Positions 22,761 through 33,138 of a DNA stretch of 64,000 bases are shown piece after piece. A program made the translations under genes and the position numbers. Location: positions 233,156,241 to 233,220,240 of the forward strand of contig OU015490.1 of NCBI GenBank assembly GCA_907164885.2. Direction: 5' to 3'. The notes beneath the pieces are model-generated. The model saw nothing but the letters and a program-made list of their open reading frames with translations, ran no database searches and had not been told where the DNA came from. Each line of letters opens with the position of its first letter. The stretch's first letter is position 1. Source of the DNA: Dolomedes plantarius. Lineage: Eukaryota; Arthropoda; Arachnida; Araneae; Dolomedidae.

Positions 22761-22984
22761 TTTCATGTACAATACGTTCTTCAGAAAATGCATTCTTTTT
22801 ACATTATTCGTATGCTCACATATATTTATATCATACACAATTTCATACATACACATTACATGTAATAAGTTTTACTTATTTACTCTCAAATATATACTTT
22901 ACATTTTACCTTATACATCAGATTGCTTAATGTATACCTCAGCAGGGTAATTTAGTTTTTGCTAAAGAATAAAATGTTCGAGGA

Positions 22985-23340
22985 ATTTTGAGCAAAAATA
23001 CTAAATTTCCAGTAATTATTCGATGCATAATTAAAATACTTTAGCTTTAAAATTGAAAGCTTTGACGTTTTTTGCTAAAACTTGTGCTTCAAGATAAACA
23101 CCTGGATTGTCGTATAAACTTCGAAAGTTGTTAATTACACAAACAGACTTATTTAACGGATTTTGTTCGGTAATGTGAAAACAAATTAGGCTGAATATTT
23201 AAAAGACACGTAATTGTATAACTTTCATGATAATTTACGACATAGTCTTGTTTTGTTGCTTTCTACCCCTTTAAATTTTAGTCCACTTCCTGCCGCATTT
23301 CTTGCAAAAGTGTTCGCGACGCCTCATGCAAATCTCTGCA
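22985..23340 (+). repeat. Direct repeat, copy 2
   Basis: Partner of 18,965-19,310, ending in TTTTAGTCCACTTCCTGC and CTCATGCAAATCTC. ATGCAAAT, an octamer/POU-type motif, is kept in both copies. Confidence 0.7.
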
Positions 23341-23928
23341 AAAATGTAAACAAAATGCATAGCACTACCTCTAAACTCTAAATCCCTTATCTGTATTTAA
23401 AGCTCTACGAAGGTTTTATTTTATTAACATGTTTTTATGGACTCGCTTTCTTGTTTGTTTGTTTGTGTATGTGTGTGTGTGTGCTTGTCCAGTACAAATC
23501 TTGTAATCGATTTTTAACTAACTTTCCGACTAGCTAGACATTTGAAACTTTTAGAATAGCCAAGAACACGACGACAATGCCTTCTTTTGATACTTTTAGC
23601 CAAAAAAATCCGCAAGGTGACATTTCGATCGAATTCAATGCTTGCAATTTTGCGTAACGGCGTTTGACGATTTTGAAAACAGAATACATGTGAATTTAGT
23701 TTGTTTACAAAAATATTGGGCGAAAAATTTTAAAAAAATTATAAAAATAAAAGTTTATAAAGTCTGTGGGTAGTGGAAACGACTAAAAAGTGATTAAAAT
23801 TAAATAAAAGAAAGTGAAAAAGAATAATTTAGTGAAGGTTTGTGCAATTAAGAGAGAATTGTCAAGTTTATATGATTCAACAGAAAATTTAAAAACTTGG
23901 TATATAAAAAGTTCTTTTTATCTTGTAA
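23341..23928. other. No gene seen
   Basis: AT-rich sequence with a small GTTT/GT microsatellite at about 23,452-23,485. Confidence 0.5.
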
Positions 23929-24745
23929 CTAGCTGAAAACCCGCGCTTCGCTACGGAGTACATTCCAAGTAAAAACATCTGTCAATGTATGCAATTAATG
24001 CCATCTGTAGCTTCATGATGCCAATATATATATAATAAATACGACGATCAATGTATATACTTGATGTAAAATATATATATATTTATTTATAAAAAAAATC
24101 GTAAGGGATATTTTTATAGACAAAATAATGTAGAAGAAGATATTCAAATTAAATCTAATATAAAGAATACTAAAGAATATAGTACAGTTAATATAGTACA
24201 GTTTCTAGAACATTTCTTTTACTGTATTTTAATATTTTTTTGGATAATGTCCAATCGTCTGCCGCATTAGCAAGAAAAAAAATTATTTTTTGTCTATTTA
24301 GTTTTTATGCACGTGACGATAAATTTATTTAAAGTACCAGAAAAAGAAGTCACGTGATCAGCATTTAATAAATTAAATTCTAAAAATTAATCTTTAAAAA
24401 TTCACCAAAAATCAGGAAATGGAGGTAAAGATTCGAAAAAGATTTCATTTTAAAGGAATTTTTATGATCTTTCTTGTGATATAAATTTTATAACCCTCAA
24501 ATTATTATTTTAAATGCAAACTTAAAAAAAGTAAAAAAAACAGCTTAAAAATTTAATTTAAAAAAATCTAAGAAGAATTTTTGAAAAATCTTTCTTAGTG
24601 CACCCCTACACTATTAGAAGAATCGCCATGCAAAATTTCAGCCCTTTAGGTCCAGCGGTTTGATCTGTGCGTTGTATGTCAGTCAGTCAGTGAATGAATG
24701 AATGAATGAATGAGTCAGTTACGGAACTGTTTTATATATATAGAT
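23929..24745 (+). mobile_element. ACTAGCTG...CCCGCG dispersed repeat, copy 1
   Basis: Begins AACTAGCTGAAAACCCGCGC, followed by TTCGCTACGG, and ends with CAGT/GAAT microsatellites (24,678-24,718), then TTACGGAACTG and TTTTATATATATAGATT. Elements with ACTAGC...CCCG starts and TATATAGAT ends are common in arthropod genomes. I cannot assign a class; there is no coding frame. A left-truncated copy is at 45,786-46,503, and an element of similar architecture starts at 62,973. Confidence 0.7.
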
Positions 24746-24762
24746 TATGTGTTTTCTTAGAG

Positions 24763-25140
24763 CAGGGGTTGGCAACGCGGTGTCCGCGAAGGAATTTTAA
24801 AGTGAATCTTTGCTTTCCAATACGAAATACTTAAAATAAAAATACCGATCAAGCCTCATTGACACTTGTTTGGACAAATGCCCGAGAACTGAGAATTCAA
24901 ATTGTGTGCCACATTACAAAATGTTGGTCGCAGATTTGCAACGTCAAATATCGCATTGATTTTCAATTTTAAGATTGTTTTGTTTCAATCAAAATTTTAA
25001 TTTATGAATTAGAAATTTATTCCGCGTTAATATTTTCATGTTTATATATTAACCCCCTCCCCCTGTTCAATCAACGGTGCCCGACGAATTCTCGCATTTC
25101 TGAAATATGCCCTCCTAGTAAAAAAGTTTGCCGATCCCCG
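24763..25140. mobile_element. hAT-type MITE
   Basis: Left end CAGGGGTTGGCAACG, right end TTTGCCGATCCCCG, inverted. Flanks are TCTTAGAG (24,755-24,762) and TTCTAGAG (25,141-25,148), an 8-bp target duplication with two differences. CAGGGGT(T/C)GGCAA is a typical hAT terminus. No coding capacity. Confidence 0.7.
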
Positions 25141-25510
25141 TTCTAGAGTATTTCAGAATTTCTATGTACAATTGAATATTATGTGTGGTTTCAATACATT
25201 ATATTTCATCCTTAAGGTGGTAAGTATATTAAAGTGTACAAAAAGTGTATAAGGCTAATAATTTTTCTAGTAAATAGTATTTTCTCAATCACAAGTTTAA
25301 ACTTAAATAATAACCCTACAAAAATACTATATTTAAAAATTTTTCTTCTCCTTACATTGGAGAAAACTTGCTGAAATCTATGTCTAGTATTTTTTAGGTT
25401 AGCGATAGTTCAGTATGTTATTAAATATATAATTTTGATCAATATCGCTAAATAATTTGTAATGCCTTTATAAAATATTCTTTTAAAATGATTCTATGAT
25501 CCTTTACAAC
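25105..25510 (-). repeat. Inverted repeat, copy 2 (partner 19,988-20,400)
   Basis: Reverse-complement match to 19,988-20,400, running from the right end of the hAT MITE (CCTCCTAGTAAAAAAG) to GATTCTATGATCCTTT. Confidence 0.7.
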
Positions 25511-25783
25511 AAGTATGATCTTGAAATAAGAAATATTATAAATTTGTGTATTTAAAACGGGATGAAGTAAAATTAAAATTTCACACTTTCATCATCAATT
25601 TAATCATAAAAAATTAGCATTACTTTAATCAGTTCAAATCAAATAACGCAAACAAGTTTATAAAGAAATCTGGTGGAAAGCGTAAAATAAACTTGAATTA
25701 TCCTATAATTATGTATTGAAGACTAATATTAGACTAATATTGTAGACTGATCTTCTGAGACAGACTTTGATGTTAGTACATCA

Positions 25784-26345
25784 CTGTCGACTTACTTTCA
25801 GTGAATAGCATGTTTTACAATACTGTTGTATACTCCTCTTGTATAATGTTGTATATAATATCTGTGTTTGCTGTGCAAAGGGTGTTAAGTCTAAAATGGG
25901 GTAAAATGAGTTATCAAACCAGGCATGTTTGAATAATTTTATTATTTTTTCCCGGTATTCCTCTGAAACCTCGATCTCAATTTCAAGCTCTTCCGCAGTT
26001 AGGTCTTTTTCTACTTCGGAGACAAGACTCTGAAGATTTTCTTTTTTCTCATTTAAATTCTGATAAATTGTCATACTTTTTGTCTGAATCTTCCATTTCT
26101 ATTTCTACCTCGATTTTAGAAAGACGTTTTGCCGTTAATTGCCTAATGGTTCTTCTGCTTGCTCTCTTTTCATCCACACACTTTTACAGAACACAACACA
26201 GTCACACTTTTAGAATAAGTACAGGTACAGTACGGATCAAAATCAAGACTTCCTCAATTCATACCTTATTCAAACACTACTTGTTCACTTTTGATTCAGC
26301 CATTTTCAGAACAAGTTCAAACGCTAGACTCAAGTCAAAAGTTTT
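25784..26345 (-). pseudogene. BEL/Pao-like retrotransposon gag, N-terminal fragment
   Basis: On the minus strand a frame reads RASRRTIRQLTAKRLSKIEV, then after one frame change KKENLQSLVSEVEKDLTAEE and EIEIEVSEEYREKII. This basic start followed by a coiled-coil-rich, acidic stretch resembles the gag start of BEL/Pao-type LTR elements of arthropods. Sequence after EYREKII is unrelated, so pol is missing. The probable LTR lies just upstream on the same strand (26,400-26,648). Family assignment rests on memory of such proteins and is tentative. Confidence 0.5.
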
Positions 26346-26399
26346 CAGTTCATACCTGATCATCTAAAGCTCCAGTGTTATGACGACTGTCCGTTGTCC

Positions 26400-26648
26400 A
26401 TCCAACCTGTTATGACGACTTCTAAATATACTATTTCAATCTTCAATTCAAAGAGACGTCAACAAACAACAATATCAAACTCCAGATTTATCCAAATCAA
26501 TTAATTTATTTACAACATGACAATGCAATCGAATTACATGATAATAGCAAAGGTTAGCTCTCTCGCTGTTCTCAAGAGAATTTTAGCTTGCGGTATATAT
26601 CGCTGTTATAAAAGAACAATGACGCAAGGTCATGGTACATATTTCACA
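26400..26648 (-). mobile_element. Candidate LTR of the BEL/Pao-like fragment
   Basis: On the minus strand a ~250-base segment starts TGTGAAATATG, has a TATATA stretch, an AATAAA in TTGTAAATAAATT, and ends AAGTCGTCATAACA: a TG...CA layout with promoter- and poly(A)-like motifs in LTR order. GTCGTCATAACA recurs about 30 bases further, just before the gag leader. No second LTR is found in the window, so it cannot be confirmed by pairing. Confidence 0.4.
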
Positions 26649-26679
26649 TAATAGACATATTATGTCTATTATGTGAAAT
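26641..26679. repeat. 39-bp perfect palindrome
   Basis: ATTTCACATAATAGACATA and its exact reverse complement flank a single central T. It sits at the outer edge of the candidate LTR. It could form a cruciform or near-loopless hairpin; the loop is too short for a standard microRNA precursor. Confidence 0.9.
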
Positions 26680-26689
26680 TAGAACATAT

Positions 26690-27595
26690 AATAAAATAGA
26701 TGGTTGTATAGTGGCACTTAAAAAAAAATTGTTAATTTGAGAAAACACATTCTGACACATGTCTCAGATAGCTAAAAAAAACTCAAATTTAATAGGTAAT
26801 GTTAACATTTTAATTTCTCTTCTTCTTACTTAAAATTAATTTACATTAATTACAAATTTGCACAGAAAACATCATAATAATTATCTACATACATAAAAAA
26901 ATTATTCGAACATATAATAAATCCTAGTTACATATATTAATCATTCCGTGCTCACGCCTGATAAAATATATTACAAATTATTATTACTCACCACCATCCA
27001 CATTGGAGACTGAAGATTATATCTCGTATCTAAAACTCGGTCAAAAAAAGCAGACCAGAAAAATCATCATACAAAATGGCGATTCGCTGAAGAGCGGACA
27101 ACCTAGAGGTGTCTAACAGTAGCGGTCTTTTCTTCAACTGCCCAAAAAACCCTTAACAAATTTCCAGCACCGGAAAAGCAGAGGTCAGAAAATGTTCTCG
27201 AACAATTAACACCTTTCAGCCATATCATTGGTTAAAAGATGGTTGCTGGGCCGTTGCTATGGGGAAACTATGTCCCCTTAATGACTGAGAGGGTGGCAAG
27301 TAATTCTCCCTTCTGTGCACATGACCTTGCGTACTATTCGTACTGTAACAGGTCACCCTAAATTGCCTACGGGAGGCACATTTCCTTCTTCCTGGAAAAC
27401 CGGTACGAAAAACCTCAGGTATGATTTTGAGCACATATATTTTAAGATTTACAAAAAAAATAGATACACTTATAAATGTGCATTGAACCGAATTCATGTT
27501 GTATCGAAATTATGATATCAGAAAATATATTTTTTTAGAGATAAAACAGTATATTAATGAAAATAATTGCAAAAGTCGAGTTCCATGTCAGAATG
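26690..27595. repeat. ~0.9-kb dispersed repeat, copy 1
   Basis: Matches 44,877-45,785 in direct orientation throughout, from ATAAAATAGATG and GTATAGTGGCAC to CAAAAGTCGAGTTCC. Contains AGAGCGGACAACCTAGAGGT and CAATTAACACCTTTCAGC in both copies. Short frames are not conserved as protein. Class unknown; it may be the non-coding part of an LTR element. Confidence 0.75.
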
Positions 27596-27599
27596 TCTT

Positions 27600-28545
27600 A
27601 ACACGTGTCGAGGGCGGGGCCTTTTAAAATTCACAAACCCGCTGGTGCTGAAGTCAAAGTTGTTCTCTTCTTAAAGATGACACTAACACGCAGCTAACAG
27701 GTGAAATATACTTAATACACCCCTCACGATCACATTAGTATGCCTAAAGTAAAACATAACTAAATATTTCATCCTCTTTGATTTACAATTCTGCTTGATA
27801 TGTGCGCTGCTGAAAATCCCATTTATTATCTTGAAATGGTTTTCTTATACACTGCTCGAGTGTAAACACACACTTTGAATTTATAAAACTACTTTCCACG
27901 CCCTGCTCTCCTCCCGGGAGAGTTATATGCGGATTTGCAAGCACTGCGATCGTGAAGATAAGTCTAAAAATATCAGTAGCTTAAAAGTAAAGCGATAATT
28001 TAGAGATTGATTAAAAAAGGATTTGGCGCTTTTCGTTTATTGAAAGTACCTAAATTAAACGAAGTTATTTGAATTTGCAAAGAAACAAAAGCCTCTGTCA
28101 CAGTTTCCGGGTTCATTTGACGATATTCGGATTAAAAAAAATTCTGACTTCAAATAATATAAGTATACTAGGGCAGAAACTGTGTCTTATGAAATATCTA
28201 TGTTTAACTAATTTATTCTACCTTACATTACATTAAAGAAGAGTTATTTTAAAGAAGTGGCGAAATTTCATAAATAAATTCTAAATGTTTTTTAGACTTT
28301 GATCTTTCTAGTCTTTTAATGCATTCAGCACAGAAAATGACCGTGAGTATTTCTTAATACCTTTTAAGATAATAAGTGAAATTGTACATGAAATTTCTTT
28401 TTACCTAACATAAAGTATAAAGCGTTTGCTATTGTCACCTCGGTCTCTTTTTAATCCATGACATCATCAGGAGAAAATTCAATATCACTTGATCGAGTAC
28501 TCAAAATACATGGTGTTTCGGGCCAAAATTATCCAAAATTTATAG
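27600..28545. other. No gene seen
   Basis: Unassigned sequence with a somewhat GC-richer part at 27,600-27,960. No reading frame of note. Confidence 0.45.
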
Positions 28546-28800
28546 CTAATTTTTACGGAACTACCCATTAGAATTAAAAAATATATACTTAAATAGAAAC
28601 AACCTCTCTCCAAGTTTTAATATCAATCACAGATTTCAATCATAGTATCATAAATTTCGATGTGTACACCTTTTGTAGCACGACAAACGTCTAAACGGTA
28701 ATCCAGTTCTCTCCAAGTGTTTCGTAGCATATCAGGAATTATTTCACGAATTGCTTGAATGATACGCTTCTTCAACTCATCCACAGTTTCAGTTTTTTGA
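28546..28800 (-). pseudogene. Tc1/mariner-superfamily transposase, C-terminal fragment
   Basis: Third copy of the fragment in the fold-back at 13,821-14,379. On the minus strand it encodes TETVDELKKRIIQAI, then WRELDYRLDVCRATKG, followed by the same AT-rich 3' end and TACCCATTAGAATT-type terminus. Truncated at both sides; no catalytic residues. Confidence 0.65.
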
Positions 28801-29769
28801 AAGAGGGGCCAGGCACGACAGTTATAAAAATTGTTCGGGATTTAAAAAATAAGGAAATAAAAAGAATTTATCATGTATTCTAGATAAAAGTAGTCAATGT
28901 ACACTTCACAAAAATTAAATGTCAAATTTAAGAATAGAAAAATAATGAAAATTTTAAATTCCCAATCTTCTAAACTAAGTAATCGGAAATGACCCTCAGG
29001 CATTAAAATATCGTTCGATAAAATTCTATGTGTATCGGAAATAAAAAAATTACTTAGAAGTAAAAAAATTTTCGTTCACTGTTTGCAATACTTTATACGA
29101 GGCACGTCCATAAAGTAAGAACCGATTGCTCATAGATCATGCCCAGGTCACGTCATTGTAACGACGACGCCATCATTTGGTTCTTGAACGTCTGGTATTT
29201 TATTTGATGTAAATTATATTGTTCTATAGAGTTGTCTCGCTTTGCTGTGTTAGTTTTAAGTGGACAGTAAAATCGAACGTCCCACCGGCTGTGAAGTGCG
29301 GTCGGTGATAAGATTTTTGAACGCAAGCAGTTTTCGTGCGGTACGATCATAAATGGTAAGGTATGACCATTAAGGTATGGTCATAAATGCTGAATCGGAA
29401 TGTGAAACTCAAGAAGCTGTGCCGAGCAATTCTGGTTCTACGGCGTGGGTTACTGTCTGCTGGAGTTTGTCTTTTGCACGACAACTCCAGGCCGCACACC
29501 GCCATCCGTACACATGAATTGCTTGGATAGTTTATTAGGAAATTTTTGAACAACCATCTTATAGTTCCGACCTAGCTCCTCGCGATTGCCATTTGAGGCG
29601 ATGACGTTTAAAAGAGGGTGTAAGGTATACACAAGATTCGATTCACAAGAATCGAACTTTTGAGTGAATGAATTAAAGAAGCTGCTTGGGATATGCTAAT
29701 TTCGGCATACACGCTTAGTATAAATACCATGCAGTGTCATTAATAAAAAGAAGGTAGTTAGGGTTGAAA

Positions 29770-29870
29770 AAGGTTGTTAAGGTTGAAAAGGTGTTATCCT
29801 GCGCTAGTGCTTAGCAGGCCCAAAGTTTACGTGGCAGTACTGCTGGTTTGACTCTCTGCTGGGTTGTGAG
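29770..29870 (+). ncRNA. tRNA-like segment, possible SINE head
   Basis: TAAGGTTGAAAAGG (about 29,779-29,792) resembles an A box and TGGTTTGACTC (29,844-29,854) a B box. It lies in the DNA inserted into the mariner. SINE boundaries and target duplication are not clear. Confidence 0.35.
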
Positions 29871-30084
29871 TATTCGAAATGTGTATTTCTATTGAATGAT
29901 AATATATATATTCCGTACAAGTAGTACGTATGATTATTGCTGTAAAAGCCAATTATATATGTGCAACGAATTCAATAAACATTGTTTCATGTATAAACTG
30001 TGTTTGTTTCAAATTCAAATAGAGTGCCACTTCAAATTATATACACCCAAGTCTGGGTAGAAGTGAGCTATATTCTCTATAAGG

Positions 30085-30350
30085 GTAAGTTCCAAAATTT
30101 CCGAAAAGTATTTATTCACTGATGCATGGGTTTGTTCCAAGTCTAATGGCATTAAAAAGAAGGTAAGTGCCTAGCTAGTTTGGTTTAGTTCTGAGCTAAG
30201 CCCTTTTCGTCTTTTCAGTGCCATAAGCCTAGGAATAAACCCTTGTATCAGTGAAAAAATAAGGCACTTACCTACTTTTCAACGCCATTAGCCTTAGAAG
30301 AAACCCTTGTATCAATGAAAAAATACTTTTCAGAAATTTTGGCGCTTATT
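30085..30350. mobile_element. Fold-back MITE inside the mariner
   Basis: AAAATTTCCGAAAAGTATTT near the left is inverted as AAATACTTTTCAGAAATTTT near the right, and further blocks match inward (GGTAAGTGCCT/AGGCACTTACC). No coding. Target duplication not clear. Confidence 0.6.
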
Positions 30351-30614
30351 CTCTTTTCAACGTCAACACCTCAAAATTGTTCCACCTGAAGAGATTTTTG
30401 GCCGGTTCGAGTGTACAGATCAAGAAACAAAACATGTTGTGAAGGAGTGATTGAATTGGTTGGCGGTGAGTTTCTTCGACGAAGGAATACAAAAGCAAGT
30501 CTCACGATACGACAAATGCCTCAATAAATATGGCGATTACGTACAAAAGTACTGTAATATGCGTGTTAACATTCGACAATAAAAATAATCTTCTTCCTAA
30601 ATTTTTTTGCATCA

Positions 30615-31246
30615 AATCGGTTCTTACTTTGTGGAAGCACCTCGTAAGTTCCAAATTTTTTTACACCCTTTAGTGCTTACATTGTGGATGCTCCTCGTAA
30701 GTTCCTGAATTTCTTTACACCCAATCGGTTCTTTGTGGATGCTCCTAGAATATTCCTAATTTTTTTTTTACACCCAATCGATTCTTACTTTGTGGATGCT
30801 CCTAGAGTATTCCTAAATTTTTTTTACACCCAATCGGTTCTTACTTTGTGGATGCTACTTGTAAGTTCCTAATTTTTTTTACACCCAATCGGTTCTTAAT
30901 TTCTGGATGCGCCTCTTAAGTTCCTAATTTTATTTTCACGGAATCGGTTATTACTTTGTGGAAGCACCTCGTAACTTTCTAAATATTTTACACCCATTTT
31001 GAGCTTTCATTGTGGATGCTCCTCGTAAGTTCCTGATTTTTTTTTTTATACCCAATCGGTTCTTAGTTTGTGGATGCGCCTAGTAAGTTCCTAAATTTTT
31101 TATACCCAATCGGCTCTTACTTTGTGGATGTGATTCGTAAGTTCCTAATTTTTTTTACAACCAACCGGTTTATACTTTGTGGACGCTCCTCGTAAGTTCC
31201 TAAATTTTTTACACCCAATAGGTTCTTACTTTGTGGATGCGCCTCG
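30615..31246 (+). repeat. Minisatellite built from mariner terminal repeats
   Basis: About eleven tandem units of 52-58 bp follow the mariner's right end without a gap. Each unit is a short spacer (TAAGTTCCTAAATTTTTT, then ACACCC) plus a copy of the ~30-bp terminal repeat, AATCGGTTCTTACTTTGTGG followed by ATGCTCCTCG or a variant. Units differ by substitutions and by T-run length. The array ends at CTCG (31,246) before TATGTTACTGGG. Frames across it are artefacts. Confidence 0.9.
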
Positions 31247-31858
31247 TATGTTACTGGGTGAGGGGATAAATAAAAAACTGTCGTTGATATATTTATGACA
31301 AAAAATACAAATAACTAATGTTAACATTTATCGTATTTAAAAATATTCTTCATCGTTACAATACGATACAAAAATAATTCATGTAAATCTTTTTGTGCAA
31401 AATTCATGTCACAAAAATATATACATATCATGAAAAACGACATTTCTAAATAGTGGAGTAAATATTAATGTAATAGACCATGTTTCGCTTTCGTAGTTGA
31501 GAAATATTCAGTTAGAACTAAAACAAGTGAAATATACAGATTTCTTTAATAGGCGGGTACATTTAAATTATGTGTAAAGCATGATGAAATTAATAAATAC
31601 ATGATAATACTGTAAATTGAAAAAAATATTGAAATCTTTGGTTAACAAATATTTCAGAGCCTGAAAATTTCACTTGGTTGTAGTAATGACACAGCACTAT
31701 GTAGAATACATTATACCTAACAAATAAAAACAAAATTCCGCAATTTTGATAAGAAAAATACAAAGAAAGATATCCTTGACTAAAATTTTAACACAATGAA
31801 ACTGTAGCATAGGGTATAATTTCATTGTGCCAAATACCAAAGTTTAAAAGAAAAAAAT
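31247..31858. other. No gene seen
   Basis: Very AT-rich sequence between the minisatellite and the duplicated block. Confidence 0.5.
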
Positions 31859-32905
31859 AAGTTGATAAGAATTTGTAATGAAAATATCACATTTTAAATA
31901 GTTAAATGAAAAAAAAATTCATGACGACATTGAATTAAGTTTATTTTGAAATATAGGAAATTATATCACTATTTTTATACACTCCGATATTTCTTTAAAA
32001 TTTCTAATAAAATTATATATCTAAACATTTTCTTAGATTGAATCTCTTGGTCACGACTTAAAATCATATGTACAACCGTAATTAAAATTCTTACAATCAG
32101 ATTTTTCCTTTATTTTTTCCGGGAAAAATAGTTTTGATCCCTTACTTAAGACCAAAGATTTATCTGCAAGAAATTTGAATAAACTTCCAGTTTATTTTAC
32201 TTTTAAAAAAAATAAATGCTTCAAAGGAAAATGTTCGTAAAAGAATAAAGAATAAAAAAAAATACTTATATTGTATTTTTACTTGGTTTGCTTTTCCCTT
32301 CATTTCCTGTTTGGAGAAATTTTTGGAGATACAAAATTTTGATGTTTTTTATACAGTATTTTCATCAAACTGCAAACCTATTTCGAAGCAGATCATCTTT
32401 CAAGAAAATAAATTGAAACTAACCAATAGTTTTGAAAGAAAGAAACATAATGGGATCCACACTTCTGGAGATAAAAAATAAATGAGAAATTCGCTGATTT
32501 TTTTTTCAAGTTGTACAGATGAGTTTTTTTTTTATCAAAATGTTATATAGTATTTGTGATGTTGGGAAGACAATTATTTTTAGCTAGGAATTTTTAACAC
32601 AGAACACTAGATATGATATTTTGTGGACCAAGAACTAAGTGAAATATGAATGGTACTCGTGAAAAAAATATTTACAGTAAATATTTGAGTTACGTATAAC
32701 ATTAAGTTAATCAAGTGCATCACAATACGAGATTTGTTTGGGATTTTGGGGATGACAACTATGTTTAGCTAGGAATTTTTAACAGAGAACACTGGATATG
32801 ACATTTTGTGGAGTAAGTACTAAGTGAAATATTATTAATACCCGTAAAAAATATTCACAGTAAATATTTGAGTTATGTGTAACATTAAGTTTACAATTTT
32901 ATATC
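31859..32905 (+). repeat. Tandem segmental duplication, copy A (empty site kept)
   Basis: Shares a long collinear series with 32,984-36,118, such as TTGAATCTCTTGGTCACGAC and GAAGCAGATCATCTTTCAAG. At the point where copy B carries a Tc1 element, copy A reads AAAATTATATATCTAAA without interruption. It ends with about two units of the 185-bp satellite (32,547-32,905). Confidence 0.85.
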
Positions 32906-33138
32906 TTTACTTGTGTCTTTATGAAGCTAAACCAAAATTTTTGAACAAAAGAATAATTTTTTTCAATATTTGGTCAAATATGGGTTAATAAGAATTCGTA
33001 ATGAAAATAACACATTTTAAATAGTTAACTGAAAAAAAAACTCACGACGACATTGAATTCAGTTTATTTTGAAATATAGGAAATTATACAACTATTTTTA
33101 TACATTCTGAAATTTTTTAAAAATTTCAAATAAAATTA

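Larger units (their letters stand above)
29272..30582 (+). pseudogene. mariner transposase pseudogene
   Basis: Piece 1 (29,272-29,352) reads IERPTGCEVRSVIRFLNASS, the N-terminal start of mariner transposases. Piece 2 (29,387-29,530) reads RNVKLKKLCRAILVLRRGLL, then HDNSRPHTA with the second catalytic Asp, and ends at TAG. Piece 3 (30,390-30,582) reads FGRFECTDQETKHVVKE, a TGA, then GIQKQVSRYDKCLNKYGDYV, the conserved C-terminus. Most of the DNA-binding domain, the first Asp and the YSPDL third-Asp region are missing. Active mariner proteins are about 345 residues. Dead. Confidence 0.85.
29098..30644 (+). mobile_element. mariner element, internally deleted and reinserted
   Basis: Terminal repeats CGAGGCACGTCCATAAAGTA (left) and TACTTTGTGGAAGCACCTCG (right) match over about 30 bases to the shared AACCGATT, and each is flanked by TA (29,096-29,097; 30,645-30,646), the Tc1/mariner target duplication. 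It carries three transposase pieces and, between about 29,640 and 30,380, foreign sequence including a tRNA-like segment and a fold-back element. The right repeat continues into a minisatellite. Confidence 0.85.

Noticed and set aside
22428..22950. Three overlapping frames as small secreted proteins
   Set aside because: They cover the TACAATACA tandem repeat and differ only by frame; no signal peptide or family resemblance is credible.
26641..26679. microRNA precursor
   Set aside because: The palindrome has a one-base centre, too short for a normal hairpin loop, and the stem is only 19 bp.
30684..30872. Repetitive frame with recurring VDAPR and FFTP-like motifs as a repeat protein
   Set aside because: It is a translation of the mariner-end minisatellite; unit-length changes break the frame quickly.
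30615..31246. CRISPR array (regular repeats with spacers)
   Set aside because: The spacers are themselves repetitive and T-rich, the DNA is animal, and the repeat is a mariner terminus.
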